64,000 nt of DNA, taken from assembly GCF_900168125.1 (NCBI RefSeq), contig NZ_FUZF01000001.1, positions 1 to 64,000 on the forward strand, written 5' to 3'. The DNA is from Sphingobacterium nematocida (GTDB lineage Bacteria; Bacteroidota; Bacteroidia; Sphingobacteriales; Sphingobacteriaceae). A model generated the notes under the pieces. It saw only the letters and a list, made by a program, of their open reading frames with translations. It made no database searches and was not told where the DNA came from. Of this stretch, positions 50,926 through 61,278 are shown in pieces; the first letter of the stretch is position 1, and the number at the start of each line of letters is the position of its first letter. A program made the translations under genes and the position numbers.

Positions 50926-52377
50926 TTATCTTTCGTATTGTGGCATTCCTGGGTTAAGCGACAATACCTTTGGTGAAATTGGAATAATCATCCGTGGATC
51001 ACCAGAAGACATACGATACTCCTTGTCCTCTACTTTATGGACGATTTCCTTCGTGAGGTCTCCCGTAGTATGTAATCTTTTTAAATCGACAAGACGGGTA
51101 CTCCCTACATAAGGCATCTCACGTCTACGTTCGTCAAATACCATGGCTAAAGTCGCGGCCTTATCCAAACCCGAGACATGCACATTATTCTCAATACGCT
51201 TGTCACGTAGGGTGTTCAGTAGTTTTAACGCTTCTTCAGTGGACCCAATACGAGCCTCTGCCTCTGCAGCAATCAGATACAATTCAGGTGTACTAAATCC
51301 GGTATTGAAGTCGATATATGGTCCCCAAAGCACACGCCCAGGAAAATGTGTTACCGCGCCACCAAAAGAAGCCGAATCCCTACAGAAAAACAAGTCATAA
51401 CGCATATCCTTCGTTCCTTTCATGTCACGTTTGTAGGTAGCAAGCAAATCACTAGATGCATACACCTGTCCATTAAGCGAACCATAGGATGAGGCTCCCA
51501 TACGTCCCCAAACGGTTTCGTTATTAAAACGAATCTCGGGAAAAGGCTTGCTTGGATCTCCTTTGTAATGCACCCGTCCCCAAGTAGTCTTCAGTTTAGT
51601 CGTAAACTGACTATAGTCTTCCAAGTAAGCGTTAAGTTTCAGTGCTTCTTTGGCATTACTCAAGGCAGCGGCATAGTCCCCTTTGTAAAGTGCTACACGA
51701 CTTAAGAACGCAAAACCTACCGTTTTAAGCGGTTGGAACTTATTGGATGAACTGGTCGCTAGAAACGGTAAGGCATCTTCTAGGTCAGTCTGTACCAATT
51801 CGTATATTTTAGCTACAGAGACCCGTTCGTACTTTTGGTTAATATCTTCTACCAATATTAAAGGTACACCTAAATCCGTAGTAGCTGTAGCTTCATTATA
51901 GTGCTTTGCGTAAATATTGACTAAAGACAGATACTCAAAAGCTCTGCCGATCTTCGCTTCCGCCCATAAACGCTTCTTTTCTGCATCCTTACCATCTGGA
52001 GCATTCAATACATTATTGATAACCACATTATACGTAAAAATATGATTGTATGCGGCGTCCCAATAGCTATCCGAATCCCCACCTTCAAGAACAGGACCGT
52101 GCTCGAAAGTATAAAGACTCCGTAACATAAAGGAATAACTGTCAAAACTAGTAGCTAAAGCCTCGTCCGTACGCTTTCCAGATTGTATATTGTCTGCTAA
52201 AAAATCAAAAGATGCAGGCAGGGTACGCAACAAACTCGTATTGTTCAAGAGTTGTTCAAAATCTCCGACCAACTCGGGAATGGTAAACCCTTTGGGCTTG
52301 ACATCTAGGTAGGAATTACAGCCCGAAAATACTATAGAGGCTACGAGAGCCAAAGAAAAAAACTTCTTCATGTTCAT
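50926..52377 (-). CDS. SusD/RagB-type surface lipoprotein
   Basis: 483 residues with a lipoprotein signal (KFFSLALVASIVFSGC, lipid Cys at residue 20). The family start YLDVKPKGFTIP follows, then TPR-like helices, LYLIAAEAEARIGSTEEALK with the N-x-x-R segment (LLNTLRDKRI), and the end VFDERRREMPYVGSTRLVDL. SusD proteins bind the nutrient on the cell surface and hand it to the SusC transporter. The gene starts 14 bases after the SusC stop on the same strand. The substrate is not evident; presence of thioredoxin-fold genes and a sigma/FecR pair suggests a regulated uptake system. Confidence 0.95.
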   Translation of the reverse strand: MNMKKFFSLALVASIVFSGCNSYLDVKPKGFTIPELVGDFEQLLNNTSLLRTLPASFDFLADNIQSGKRTDEALATSFDSYSFMLRSLYTFEHGPVLEGGDSDSYWDAAYNHIFTYNVVINNVLNAPDGKDAEKKRLWAEAKIGRAFEYLSLVNIYAKHYNEATATTDLGVPLILVEDINQKYERVSVAKIYELVQTDLEDALPFLATSSSNKFQPLKTVGFAFLSRVALYKGDYAAALSNAKEALKLNAYLEDYSQFTTKLKTTWGRVHYKGDPSKPFPEIRFNNETVWGRMGASSYGSLNGQVYASSDLLATYKRDMKGTKDMRYDLFFCRDSASFGGAVTHFPGRVLWGPYIDFNTGFSTPELYLIAAEAEARIGSTEEALKLLNTLRDKRIENNVHVSGLDKAATLAMVFDERRREMPYVGSTRLVDLKRLHTTGDLTKEIVHKVEDKEYRMSSGDPRMIIPISPKVLSLNPGMPQYER

Positions 52378-52391
52378 TAACTATTTTACTA

Positions 52392-55300
52392 TTACAAACC
52401 AATTGATACACCAAAATTGTAGCCGACAGGACTCAACAATCCTCTAGAAGGCACTTCGGATACCCGAACCTCTTTGGGTTTGTTTACATCACTACGAATC
52501 GCACCATAGCCGGCCCAAGCTTCTGGATCCAGATTATGCTTGTTTGCAGTCCAGCGCCAAGCATTCATTACCTGCCCTGTAATACGGACATAACGCAATG
52601 GCGTCTTAGCGACCAATTTACTTGGCAGATTGTAACTCAGTGAAATATCTCGCAATTTGATGTAGTCTGCTCGTTCTACAAAACGATTGCCTGCCGCATA
52701 GAGGTCAGTAACAGATCCAGAGGCAGCAGACATAAAACGTGGAGCGATATCCAAATTCGCTTCATCTCCAGGTTGCTTCCAATAATCCAACCATAATCTA
52801 TCGAAATTGCTCGTGTAATTTAACTCAGCGAACTTAGTCAATGGCTCTGGACGTACTGAGCGCATTACATGGCCTCCGTTGAATATAAACATAAAGTTTA
52901 AGGAGAAATCTTTGTAATCAAAACCATTACGCCACGCTACCGAGTAAGGCGGCACCGTCGTACCATTGTAAATTAAATCGTCTACACTCAGCTGTTGGGT
53001 AGATTTCACCAAGGTACCGTCTGCCTTACGTGCCTGTGGCTCACCTTTAGCATCTAACCCAGCATAATCGATACTATATAATGAACCAACTGGTTTGCCT
53101 ACTCTGTTTTGTACTGTACTATAATAAGAGTATGGTGTCTCTTCTGCAATAAATAGATGTGTAATCTTATTTTGGTTGTAGGAGAAATTCAATGTGGAAT
53201 TCCATTTAAAAGCATCGTGTTCAATAACTTTAGCATTCAATGCGACTTCTATTCCTCTATTGCGCATGTTGCCGTAGTTAAGATCAACAACCGACCACCC
53301 TAATGTAGGATCTACAGCGGTAGGTCCTAACAAATCTGCGGTACTTTTATTATATAAATCAATGCTTGCATTCAATCTACGAAACACCGATACATCTACA
53401 CCAAAGTTAAAAATATTCGTTTTCTCCCAACGCAATGAAGAATTGGGTGGTGAATCAATCCAAGCTTGTAAACCATTGTTATAAGGGTTCATTCTACTAT
53501 CGACCCGAGATATTAGGTAAGGACCGTTATTCTTAGGTACATTACCGTTCACGCCATAAGTCATACGTACAGCTAAACGATCTAACCAATCCTGTTCAAA
53601 TGTAGGTAACTTGTACAAACCTCCGACAGACCACAATGGCTTGTACTGATTCTTGATATCTGTACCAAACAAATTCGATTGGTCCATACGGATACTAGCC
53701 GATAGTGTCAAGTTGCGATCGTAGGTATAAGACCCATTCGCATAGAATGATACAAAACGGTCCAATTTCTCTTGGAACCCCCTCTCTTTCTTCTCTATAG
53801 TTACCCCACCTTGAACAGATTGTGTATTTTGAATAAAAATACCAAATAGCTCCTCGTTCATACCTTTATATACCAATGCGCTAGGATCATAACCGTATTT
53901 GTACAAATCCGTAAAACGATCCTTAATCTGACGTTGCTCCGCCCCTGCTATCACATTGATTTCATGCTTGTCTGCAAATGTATTTTCATAATTTAACTGC
54001 CCACGTAGGGTATGTGAATTAATATCGTTCCGTTTTTCTGCAAACTGGCCGCCTTGTGGCACCAATCGTTTTACTTCTCCCTTTTCGTTAATCTGAGTTG
54101 CATCATTAACCTGTGTTGACACATAGACTCCAGTTGTCAGATTTTGTGCATCTTTAGCATAGTAGGTACCATTATATCCTTCGGTACGCTCGGTCTGATA
54201 CATCAAATCGAAAGTCAAGCCTTTCATTAACTTAAAATTGGCGCCTACATTGATATTGATGTATTTATTGTAAAAATCAAGATGCGTCTTGTCCACCTGA
54301 TCAATAGGAATAAAAGTTTCGTCTTCCAATCCAAGCCCGTTCAACCGATCGATTTCAAACTGGGACTTACCTAGATACCACTGTGCAGGACTCCCATCGG
54401 GATTACGCAATGTCAAATAAGATGCACGTCCTCCCATATATTGCTCCAAGAAATTAAAGCCTGTATTTCCCGATTGACGTTGGTTCTTGCCCAACACATT
54501 AAGGTTCACAGTCATCCAATCGGTCAATTTTACATTGTTGCGAATATTAAATCCTAGGCCTTTATTTACTGGACGATCTTTGTTATAGTCGCCAGGCTGT
54601 GTATAATTTAACGAATAGCTATACTTGTATCGATCTGTTCCTCCAGAAAGGGAAAGATTGTGCTGCTGATCCATAGTAACCGAGTTCAAGAACTCATCCA
54701 TCTGGTCATAACGACTGCGGTTACGGTACACATCAAGCTGTTCTTCCATCTCAGCAGCCGTAATTTTGCCTCCTTTGTGTTGGTATAAGATCTGGTACAC
54801 TTCATTCATCCCTTTACGAGGATCGATGGCAGTAAAGGACCCCGAACGGTATCCGAACATTTCTTTCTGAAAATCAACCAATTCTGCCGAACTCATTTTG
54901 TTTTGATAAGAACGACTAGGTAGACCTCTAAAGGATAAAGAATTGGAATAATCAATCTTTGCAGGTCCTTCTTTCCCCATCCTCGTTACCACGACAATAA
55001 CACCATTGGCTGAACGAACCCCATAGATGGATGATGCTGACGCATCCTTCAACACGGTCATCGATTCAATATCATTGGGATTGAGGGCTGTCAAATCGCC
55101 TTGATAAGGCATACCGTCTACGACAATTAAAGGCGCAGCTTCTGCGTTTAATGTTGCGCGACCACGAACTTCGACACCTACCGAATTATTGTTATATTGT
55201 GGATTGGCATACGATTTATTCAGATTAAGTGCCATCCCCGGTAAAAGACCTTCAGCACGTTCCAGAAAGCTAGTCTGCAACCTTCCCTCCATATCTTTAG

Positions 55301-56090
55301 AAGTGATCTGAGAAAAGGAACCTGCTGCACGCTCTTTACTGATCTTTTGGTACCCTGTATTGATCACGATATCTACTGTTTCCACCTCGGCACTCAGATC
55401 CTGAAGTACAATCGTTCCCATATTGGTTGAGGCGGTTAACTCCATCGATTTATAACCTAGACAAGAGCACTCTAATTTTTGCCCTGCATCAACAGTCTGC
55501 GTAAACTTAAAGTAGCCTTGTTCGTCGGTCACGGTACCCAATTCTGTCCCTTTGACACGGATACTCACCCCACGCACTGGATTTCCTTGGCTATCCACTA
55601 TGCGTCCAGATACTTGTTTTTGTTTTACTTCCTCGAAAGCAGTAACACGATTTGCCGTACTACTCGAGCCTACTCTAGATTTCTCCTTGATTACGATAGT
55701 CTTATTATCAATCTCGTAACTTAGATCAAGGTTATTCAAAATCGAAACCAATGCCTGATCAAGGGGCTGTTGAACAATATCTACCGAAATCTTCGTATTC
55801 GGATCTACATCCCGCGCCGACCATACATAATGGTAGCCGGTCTGTTTATTGATCGCCATAAAGACCTGACGAACAGATGTTGACTTTGCTTTCAGCGTGA
55901 CTTGCTGTGCTATACCACTAGCAGACAGCTGCATCATACAGAAAGTCATAAAAATAGAAGTCAATGACACACGCATAACTTGTCTCCTCCATGTCCTACT
56001 ACCCCTTATCAGTTGATAGCAGACAAATCGTTTTAATCCAGCAAAATAACCTGTCGAGACACGGTTATCTTGTCCATAATTTTCATACAT
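52392..56090 (-). CDS. SusC/RagA-type TonB-dependent transporter with STN domain
   Basis: 1232 residues. A signal region (SLTSIFMTFCMMQLSASGIA) precedes an STN domain (about 70-145: TGYHYVWSARDVDPNTKISV) that senses through FecR, then a carboxypeptidase-regulatory-like domain (about 157-245: VSGRIVDSQGNPVRGVSIRV), a plug domain (about 255-385: PLIVVDGMPYQGDL, DASASSIYGVRSANGVIVV), and an outer-membrane barrel to the end (final strand YNFGVSIGL). It imports a ligand with TonB energy. With the FecR and sigma genes directly upstream it forms a self-inducing system: ligand on SusC, signal to FecR, release of the sigma factor. Substrate unknown. Confidence 0.95.
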   Translation of the reverse strand: MYENYGQDNRVSTGYFAGLKRFVCYQLIRGSRTWRRQVMRVSLTSIFMTFCMMQLSASGIAQQVTLKAKSTSVRQVFMAINKQTGYHYVWSARDVDPNTKISVDIVQQPLDQALVSILNNLDLSYEIDNKTIVIKEKSRVGSSSTANRVTAFEEVKQKQVSGRIVDSQGNPVRGVSIRVKGTELGTVTDEQGYFKFTQTVDAGQKLECSCLGYKSMELTASTNMGTIVLQDLSAEVETVDIVINTGYQKISKERAAGSFSQITSKDMEGRLQTSFLERAEGLLPGMALNLNKSYANPQYNNNSVGVEVRGRATLNAEAAPLIVVDGMPYQGDLTALNPNDIESMTVLKDASASSIYGVRSANGVIVVVTRMGKEGPAKIDYSNSLSFRGLPSRSYQNKMSSAELVDFQKEMFGYRSGSFTAIDPRKGMNEVYQILYQHKGGKITAAEMEEQLDVYRNRSRYDQMDEFLNSVTMDQQHNLSLSGGTDRYKYSYSLNYTQPGDYNKDRPVNKGLGFNIRNNVKLTDWMTVNLNVLGKNQRQSGNTGFNFLEQYMGGRASYLTLRNPDGSPAQWYLGKSQFEIDRLNGLGLEDETFIPIDQVDKTHLDFYNKYININVGANFKLMKGLTFDLMYQTERTEGYNGTYYAKDAQNLTTGVYVSTQVNDATQINEKGEVKRLVPQGGQFAEKRNDINSHTLRGQLNYENTFADKHEINVIAGAEQRQIKDRFTDLYKYGYDPSALVYKGMNEELFGIFIQNTQSVQGGVTIEKKERGFQEKLDRFVSFYANGSYTYDRNLTLSASIRMDQSNLFGTDIKNQYKPLWSVGGLYKLPTFEQDWLDRLAVRMTYGVNGNVPKNNGPYLISRVDSRMNPYNNGLQAWIDSPPNSSLRWEKTNIFNFGVDVSVFRRLNASIDLYNKSTADLLGPTAVDPTLGWSVVDLNYGNMRNRGIEVALNAKVIEHDAFKWNSTLNFSYNQNKITHLFIAEETPYSYYSTVQNRVGKPVGSLYSIDYAGLDAKGEPQARKADGTLVKSTQQLSVDDLIYNGTTVPPYSVAWRNGFDYKDFSLNFMFIFNGGHVMRSVRPEPLTKFAELNYTSNFDRLWLDYWKQPGDEANLDIAPRFMSAASGSVTDLYAAGNRFVERADYIKLRDISLSYNLPSKLVAKTPLRYVRITGQVMNAWRWTANKHNLDPEAWAGYGAIRSDVNKPKEVRVSEVPSRGLLSPVGYNFGVSIGL

Positions 56091-56177
56091 TTGATTAGGT
56101 TTTAAAAAAATTGTTGTACTACAGTTTTAGGCCTTCGGGTAGAGGCGCCGCAATCGCTTCTACCCTTCCATTTATTT

Positions 56178-57356
56178 TTATTTTTCGCTTACATACACCT
56201 TCCGGTCATCATATTTAAACTTAATTTTCCCAGTCTTTCGCAAAAGATCAAGAAGCTCTTCCAGCCGCCCGAAACGTGGCACCATCACTTCAAACCTTTC
56301 TCCTTTCAACTTATTATCTTCAATGATAAAGTCTACATCGTACCAACGCCCCACTTGTTTCAGAATCTCGTCTAAACGTTCCGAATTGAAAACAAAACTC
56401 CCTTCCTTCCAAGCCAAAACAGTAGATACATCTACAGGAATCTTGTTTAAGGAATTATTCTGAACTACCCCCTGCTCTCCAGGGATCAACATAAGCTCTT
56501 CGTTATCTGTACGTACACGGACAGATCCTTCAACCAATGTGGTATAGCTTTTCACATCTTCTTTGTAAGACTTAACATTAAAATGAGTACCCAATACGGC
56601 GATCTCTTGTTTGCTGGTCTTTACGTAAAAAGGCTTTAATCCACCATTTGGATTTTTGTCACTTTTCAATTTTCGCTTTACTTCGAAATAGGCTTCTCCA
56701 TCCATCTCCACACCTCTTTCGTTGTCATCTTCCCGATAGGCTAATCTGGTGTCCGCATTAAGCCACACTTTAGTGCCATCGGGTAACGTCATCCGAAACT
56801 GTCCTCCGCGTGGGGTAGTCATCTCAAACGAAGAAAAACTAGTGTTTTCAATACCTTCGACCTTTACCCCGTCTTCATACGTAAGTCCATTGTTCATCAA
56901 GATGCCATCTTCATTGCTACGCAACGGGACAACTGTACCATCGGCTAATTTCAATGTCGCTTGATTCGCCCCAGGTTGGATAGAAGATATAAGGTGCTCT
57001 TGGTCTATGGGCACTCTCTGAGCGTTAAAAAACACGATTCCTATCGCTACAGCTATGGAAGCCGCCAAGTACCAGAAAAACTTCTTGTTATACATACGGA
57101 TTCTTCTTACTGGAGCTGAGCCTACAGATATCAAGGCCTTATGCTTGTCCCAAGCATGCGCTGTGTCGAAAGATTGCAGCAATTTTAGATCCTTTGACAC
57201 ATCCTCTTTGCGTAAGACAGCGTCTAATACCTCTTGATTCCGCTCATCCTCGGACAACCAATCTCTTATTAATGCATTCTCTTGCGCAGTCCATTCGGAA
57301 AAATGAGCTGTTGATAAAATCTTCGCAATATGATGAGGGTATCTATCCATAATCAT
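56178..57356 (-). CDS. FecR-family anti-sigma factor
   Basis: 392 residues. A short cytoplasmic helical region (about 1-85) ends in one membrane helix (FFWYLAASIAVAIGIVFF, about 92-110). The periplasmic FecR domain (LADGTVVPLRSNEDG, MTTPRGGQFRMTLPDGTKVW, GEAYFEVKRK) and a C-terminal DUF4974-like domain (RLDEILKQVGRWYDVDFIIE, LLDLLRKTGKIKFKYD) follow. It holds the ECF sigma factor and receives the STN signal of SusC. It lies between the sigma and SusC genes in the usual order. Confidence 0.93.
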   Translation of the reverse strand: MIMDRYPHHIAKILSTAHFSEWTAQENALIRDWLSEDERNQEVLDAVLRKEDVSKDLKLLQSFDTAHAWDKHKALISVGSAPVRRIRMYNKKFFWYLAASIAVAIGIVFFNAQRVPIDQEHLISSIQPGANQATLKLADGTVVPLRSNEDGILMNNGLTYEDGVKVEGIENTSFSSFEMTTPRGGQFRMTLPDGTKVWLNADTRLAYREDDNERGVEMDGEAYFEVKRKLKSDKNPNGGLKPFYVKTSKQEIAVLGTHFNVKSYKEDVKSYTTLVEGSVRVRTDNEELMLIPGEQGVVQNNSLNKIPVDVSTVLAWKEGSFVFNSERLDEILKQVGRWYDVDFIIEDNKLKGERFEVMVPRFGRLEELLDLLRKTGKIKFKYDDRKVYVSEK

Positions 57357-57433
57357 CTTGTATAACAGAAAAAGGGATTTAAATCTCTAAAGACTCTCTT
57401 AATAAAAATACAAAATACTAGTAATCAGTATTT

Positions 57434-58015
57434 TTATTTTACAGAAGAGTGGATGACATCCGCAAAAAGAAGCATGAAAACAAACAATTGATCTTTGTCT
57501 AAGATATTCCGAAGCAACTGAACACCACGCATTTTCTGATTGTACACCGTACTGGTGCTAACCTCCAATTGATCAGCGACCTCTTGAGGTGTATAGCCTT
57601 CGACAAACAATAAATGCATCACCTTCTGACACTGATCCGGGAGTCTGTCAATGGCAGCATGCAGCTCTTGTATAGTCTCGGTGTAAATAATCTGTTGGGT
57701 CACCGGAAGATCAACCCACTCCTGGCTATACTTATAGCCTTCTTCTTTGATACGTAGCCTTTTCTCTTTATCCAATAAATTAAGCGCAGCATTTTTACAG
57801 CTGACATAGAGGAAAGACCGAACACTGTTGAGTTCAAAGAAGTCGTCACTTTTGTTCCAAAGCTTCAAGAAAGTATCGTGTACTATCTCTTCCGCAACGA
57901 AACTATCCAATCCCATTTTAGTGAGGAATAAACAAAGTGGCTGATAAAAAAGATGGAATAGATCCTGATAAGCCTCTGGCTTACCAGCTTGGAAATCCAA
58001 AACCATTTGGTCCAT
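57434..58015 (-). CDS. ECF (FecI-type) sigma factor
   Basis: 193 residues from ATG 58015 (a GTG 27 bases upstream is possible). Region 2 reads YQDLFHLFYQPLCLFLTKMG and EEIVHDTFLKLWNKSDDFFE; region 4 reads HAAIDRLPDQCQKVMHLLFV and GYTPQEVADQLEVSTSTVYN. It belongs to the FecI-like group that directs transcription of adjacent SusC/SusD operons. Paired with the FecR gene directly downstream. A TAGATTTG word (58056-58063) lies 40 bases upstream. Confidence 0.93.
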   Translation of the reverse strand: MDQMVLDFQAGKPEAYQDLFHLFYQPLCLFLTKMGLDSFVAEEIVHDTFLKLWNKSDDFFELNSVRSFLYVSCKNAALNLLDKEKRLRIKEEGYKYSQEWVDLPVTQQIIYTETIQELHAAIDRLPDQCQKVMHLLFVEGYTPQEVADQLEVSTSTVYNQKMRGVQLLRNILDKDQLFVFMLLFADVIHSSVK

Positions 58016-58055
58016 CTTATTATTTTCTACAACACTTAGCACGTCAAATATTGAT

Positions 58056-58063
58056 CAAATCTA
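58056..58063 (-). promoter_or_regulatory. -7 element (TAGATTTG) of the sigma factor gene
   Basis: Exact TAnnTTTG on the minus strand 40 bases before ATG 58015, supporting that start. -33 match is weak. Confidence 0.5.
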
Positions 58064-58164
58064 AGAATTATAACGTAATAATAGATGAATTCGAGACAAT
58101 GAGGTGGCAACTATTTTTAAACGCTATTTAAATAAACCACGAATAACAACTGATATTCAGTAGA

Positions 58165-60441
58165 TTATTTCTTCTTATCAATAAGCAAAAGCGTCGAAGG
58201 AGCATTCTTTAGCCAGATTGTTTCCTGCGCGGCCAACTCTTCCCAGACAGCCAAATTGATTAACATTAAATCCTGCTTTTGCCAAATATCGTCCGTCAAT
58301 TCCGGCTCCGTATAGACTACCAGGTGATTGGGAGCTTGTTGCTCGATCTGACGGAGCTTTTCGCGAAATGCCTCATTGCTTTTCAAGGAGTTTTTAAAAT
58401 CGACAACGATAACTTGAGAATTACTATTATGTATCAGTTTGTGGATATAACTCAACAAGAATATATCTTCTTGTTCAAACACAGGAACAATCACTTGGTC
58501 CACAGCAGTAAAATTCTTATCAATCAAAATGCCTACAGAAGAGGTCACTCGTGCATTGATTTGATCATTTCTACTATACGCTAAGAACGGAGATTCTGCC
58601 TGTTTAACGGTATGTAGTAATCTTTCCGGATTGATAATGCGTGAAGTAAAATCCAAGAAACGACCTAAAATACTTCCTTCGTAAATCGACTCGCTGACGC
58701 CTAACAAAAGCAAATCCGTTCCTTCTTCGCGGGTTGTCTCTATGATCTCCGTGTCAATATCACTGGATATCTTAAAAAGTGGTAGGACCGATTGTTCCAG
58801 TTTTTTTGCCACCGTTTTGATGTCTCTAAAGCTATCTTCTTCCTGTTCTTCGACCTCATAATGATGAAGCTCATTAGATGGTGCTATATGTAATGCTGTA
58901 ATCACCGAATTGTTCTTGGAATGTGCTGTGAGGGCGTTCGCCAACTTGAATAGGGAGATCCCAGTGCTGCTCTTAGCAAAAGAGAGTAATATTTTAAATT
59001 TCGTTTTATCTTGAATTTTGGCACTTAGCGTACTTTTCCTTATTCTAAATACCCTATTGATCAGATCCAATGATGGTCCTGTCATAAAAGTCGTCACCAA
59101 GGCCATCAGAACCATCATCGAGAATAATTCAGCACTTAATACACCCAAATCATAACCGATATTCAATACAATAAGCTCCATCAACCCTCTGGTATTCATC
59201 AATGCACCGATGCTTAAGCTATCCTTCCAGTTTTGCCCTACAAAACGTGCTGCCAAAGCACTACCTACAAATTTACCTACTACGGCTACGAGGATAATAA
59301 CACCTGCTATCAACCAGTGTTCTGAATCATTGAGCAATCCAATCTGTGTACGTAGCCCTGTAAACACAAAAAATAGAGGCAAAAGCAATAACACTGCTAC
59401 ATCTTCAATCTTCTCGATAAACAGGGATCTAAAACGAGTGCTTTCCGGCATTATAGCGCCAGCCATAAAAGCCCCAAATAGAGCGTGTATACCGATTACT
59501 TCGGTTGCAAAGGCTGAAAGAAGCAAAACGATAAAAAATATGGCTACCTCTCGTTTCCCCAAACTATCTTTGGAGGAACTTACCTCTCCCACACGCAATA
59601 AAAACGGCCGTACAATCTTGATCATGATGATGACGTAAGCAACCGCTAAGAGGATCGTGAAAATAGCACTCGTCGCAGCCCCCGCCTTTACAATCGCGAT
59701 GACTACAGCCAAAATACACCAAGCTGTAATATCGTCTGCGGCAGCACAGGTAATCACCAGAGCCCCAAGCTTGGACTTTTGTAGACCGCGTTCCTGTATG
59801 ATCCGTGCTAGCACCGGAAACGCCGTTATACTCATTGAGATACCAATGAATAAACTGTATGATAAAAACTCGACATTAGTCGGTGCATAGTGCTGATAAA
59901 GGAAATAAGCTAAGCTAACGCCCAATGTGAAGGGAATAATAATACTGGCATGCGATATAACGACGGCGTCGTGTGCCTTATTCTTAAGCACATTGAGATC
60001 TAGTTCCATCCCAATGATGAACATAAACAGAATAAGTCCGATCTGACTAAGGAACTGCAAATTATTCAGCGAATCTACGGGGAATAACACGTTCGAAATT
60101 TCAGGAAAGTGTAGCCCTAATAAAGAAGGGCCCAGGATAATACCTGCTAACATCTCGCCGATGACGACAGGTTGCTTAATCTTTATACACACCCAGCCCA
60201 TGATACGGGCTGCGATAATGATCGTAACAATCTGAGCTAATAAAATAGCTAAAGGATGTCTTAAGCTATGATGAAGAGAATCTAAGAAATCCCGCCATGC
60301 TCCTACTTGCTGACCATTATTCAGTACCCGCTCGCCTTGCTCCAAACCTGTACCCAATGTAATCACAGCGTACATAACAGCAAGTAGACTGCCTACCAAA
60401 ATCACATAAAATATCGTATTCTTATAATTCTTCATAATCAT
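58165..60441 (-). CDS. CPA2-family cation:proton antiporter with cytosolic domain
   Basis: 758 residues. An N-terminal helix is followed by 12 or so membrane helices of the KefB/CPA2 type: QPVVIGEMLAGIILGPSLLG, LILFMFIIGMELDL, ITAFPVLARIIQERGLQKSK, and CAAADDITAWCILAVV with the paired Asp of the ion-binding site. The region from about 490 is cytosolic and resembles universal-stress-protein domains (LLLLGVSESIYEGSILGRFL, VDQVIVPVFEQEDIFLL). It exchanges Na+ or K+ for protons in the inner membrane. It is isolated, with a TATTTTTG element 29 bases upstream. Confidence 0.92.
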   Translation of the reverse strand: MIMKNYKNTIFYVILVGSLLAVMYAVITLGTGLEQGERVLNNGQQVGAWRDFLDSLHHSLRHPLAILLAQIVTIIIAARIMGWVCIKIKQPVVIGEMLAGIILGPSLLGLHFPEISNVLFPVDSLNNLQFLSQIGLILFMFIIGMELDLNVLKNKAHDAVVISHASIIIPFTLGVSLAYFLYQHYAPTNVEFLSYSLFIGISMSITAFPVLARIIQERGLQKSKLGALVITCAAADDITAWCILAVVIAIVKAGAATSAIFTILLAVAYVIIMIKIVRPFLLRVGEVSSSKDSLGKREVAIFFIVLLLSAFATEVIGIHALFGAFMAGAIMPESTRFRSLFIEKIEDVAVLLLLPLFFVFTGLRTQIGLLNDSEHWLIAGVIILVAVVGKFVGSALAARFVGQNWKDSLSIGALMNTRGLMELIVLNIGYDLGVLSAELFSMMVLMALVTTFMTGPSLDLINRVFRIRKSTLSAKIQDKTKFKILLSFAKSSTGISLFKLANALTAHSKNNSVITALHIAPSNELHHYEVEEQEEDSFRDIKTVAKKLEQSVLPLFKISSDIDTEIIETTREEGTDLLLLGVSESIYEGSILGRFLDFTSRIINPERLLHTVKQAESPFLAYSRNDQINARVTSSVGILIDKNFTAVDQVIVPVFEQEDIFLLSYIHKLIHNSNSQVIVVDFKNSLKSNEAFREKLRQIEQQAPNHLVVYTEPELTDDIWQKQDLMLINLAVWEELAAQETIWLKNAPSTLLLIDKKK

Positions 60442-60469
60442 GTACCGCTACTTAATATAGATTGAATCA

Positions 60470-60477
60470 CAAAAATA
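60470..60477 (-). promoter_or_regulatory. -7 element (TATTTTTG) of the antiporter gene
   Basis: Exact TAnnTTTG on the minus strand 28 bases before the antiporter start; -33 not clear. Confidence 0.45.
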
Positions 60478-60552
60478 CCATTATGTTTTAGGGCTGGAGC
60501 GGTGGCGCAAAATGTTTGGGGAAATATGTAATGAAACCGCAAAAAAATGTAA

Positions 60553-61278
60553 TTAACCTGCGGTAACCAGTTGAAGAAAAGCTTTCCGATAGGTCTCACT
60601 AAGCCCTAACACCAACAATTTGTCTGAAGAATCTTTTATCGTGGTAATAATCTCCTCCGAATTAAAAAACTTCACGATTCGTAGCGCGATTATTTCCTGC
60701 TTATTGATACGTACAAAATCAGTCGGCGGCAATACAGCCAATAAACTATCAAAACTAATATTCTTAAGCATGACCGAACTGTCGTCTTCGAAGAACAGTA
60801 TTTTGTCCCGGCTGTCAACATCTGAATTGCGTACAAATAGAATCTGTTCAAAATAAATAAGCGCCTTACCACGATCTGTATTGAACTGCGCATAGGTTAT
60901 CGCGGTCGACTTCTTAGAAAACTGCAATCTCACCTTATCTACAGCTTGTTTTAGGCGTTGTAGTGAAATAGGTTTGGTGATATAATCGACGGCATTGATA
61001 TCGAATGCCTCACTCGCATATTGTTTGTAAGCTGTCGCAAAAATGATCGGATAATCCTGTAATATCTCGGCTAGATCGAAACCTGTAAGCTGTGGCATCT
61101 CAATATCTAAAATACAAAAATCAAAATCCAGCTGTTTATACTCCTTGATAAGAATTAACGGGTCATTAAAAGCTTTGACGATCTCTACGCCTTCGACCTG
61201 ATCAATAAGTATCTTCAGAAATTTTAGACTTGGAATCTCATCGTCCAAGATAACACACTTTAGCTTATTAGATTTCAT
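60553..61278 (-). CDS. LytTR-family response regulator
   Basis: 241 residues from ATG 61278 (an earlier ATG at 61311 lies within the kinase gene). The receiver domain has the acidic pair in CVILDDEIPSLKF, the phospho-acceptor Asp in FCILDIEMPQLTGFDL, Thr/Ala in IIFATAYKQY and Lys in DYITKPI. The C-terminal LytTR DNA-binding domain (about 140-241) has ILFVRNSDVDSRDKILFFED and DFVRINKQEIIALRIVKFFN. It overlaps the kinase gene by 11 bases and is co-translated with it. Targets unknown. Confidence 0.93.
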   Translation of the reverse strand: MKSNKLKCVILDDEIPSLKFLKILIDQVEGVEIVKAFNDPLILIKEYKQLDFDFCILDIEMPQLTGFDLAEILQDYPIIFATAYKQYASEAFDINAVDYITKPISLQRLKQAVDKVRLQFSKKSTAITYAQFNTDRGKALIYFEQILFVRNSDVDSRDKILFFEDDSSVMLKNISFDSLLAVLPPTDFVRINKQEIIALRIVKFFNSEEIITTIKDSSDKLLVLGLSETYRKAFLQLVTAG

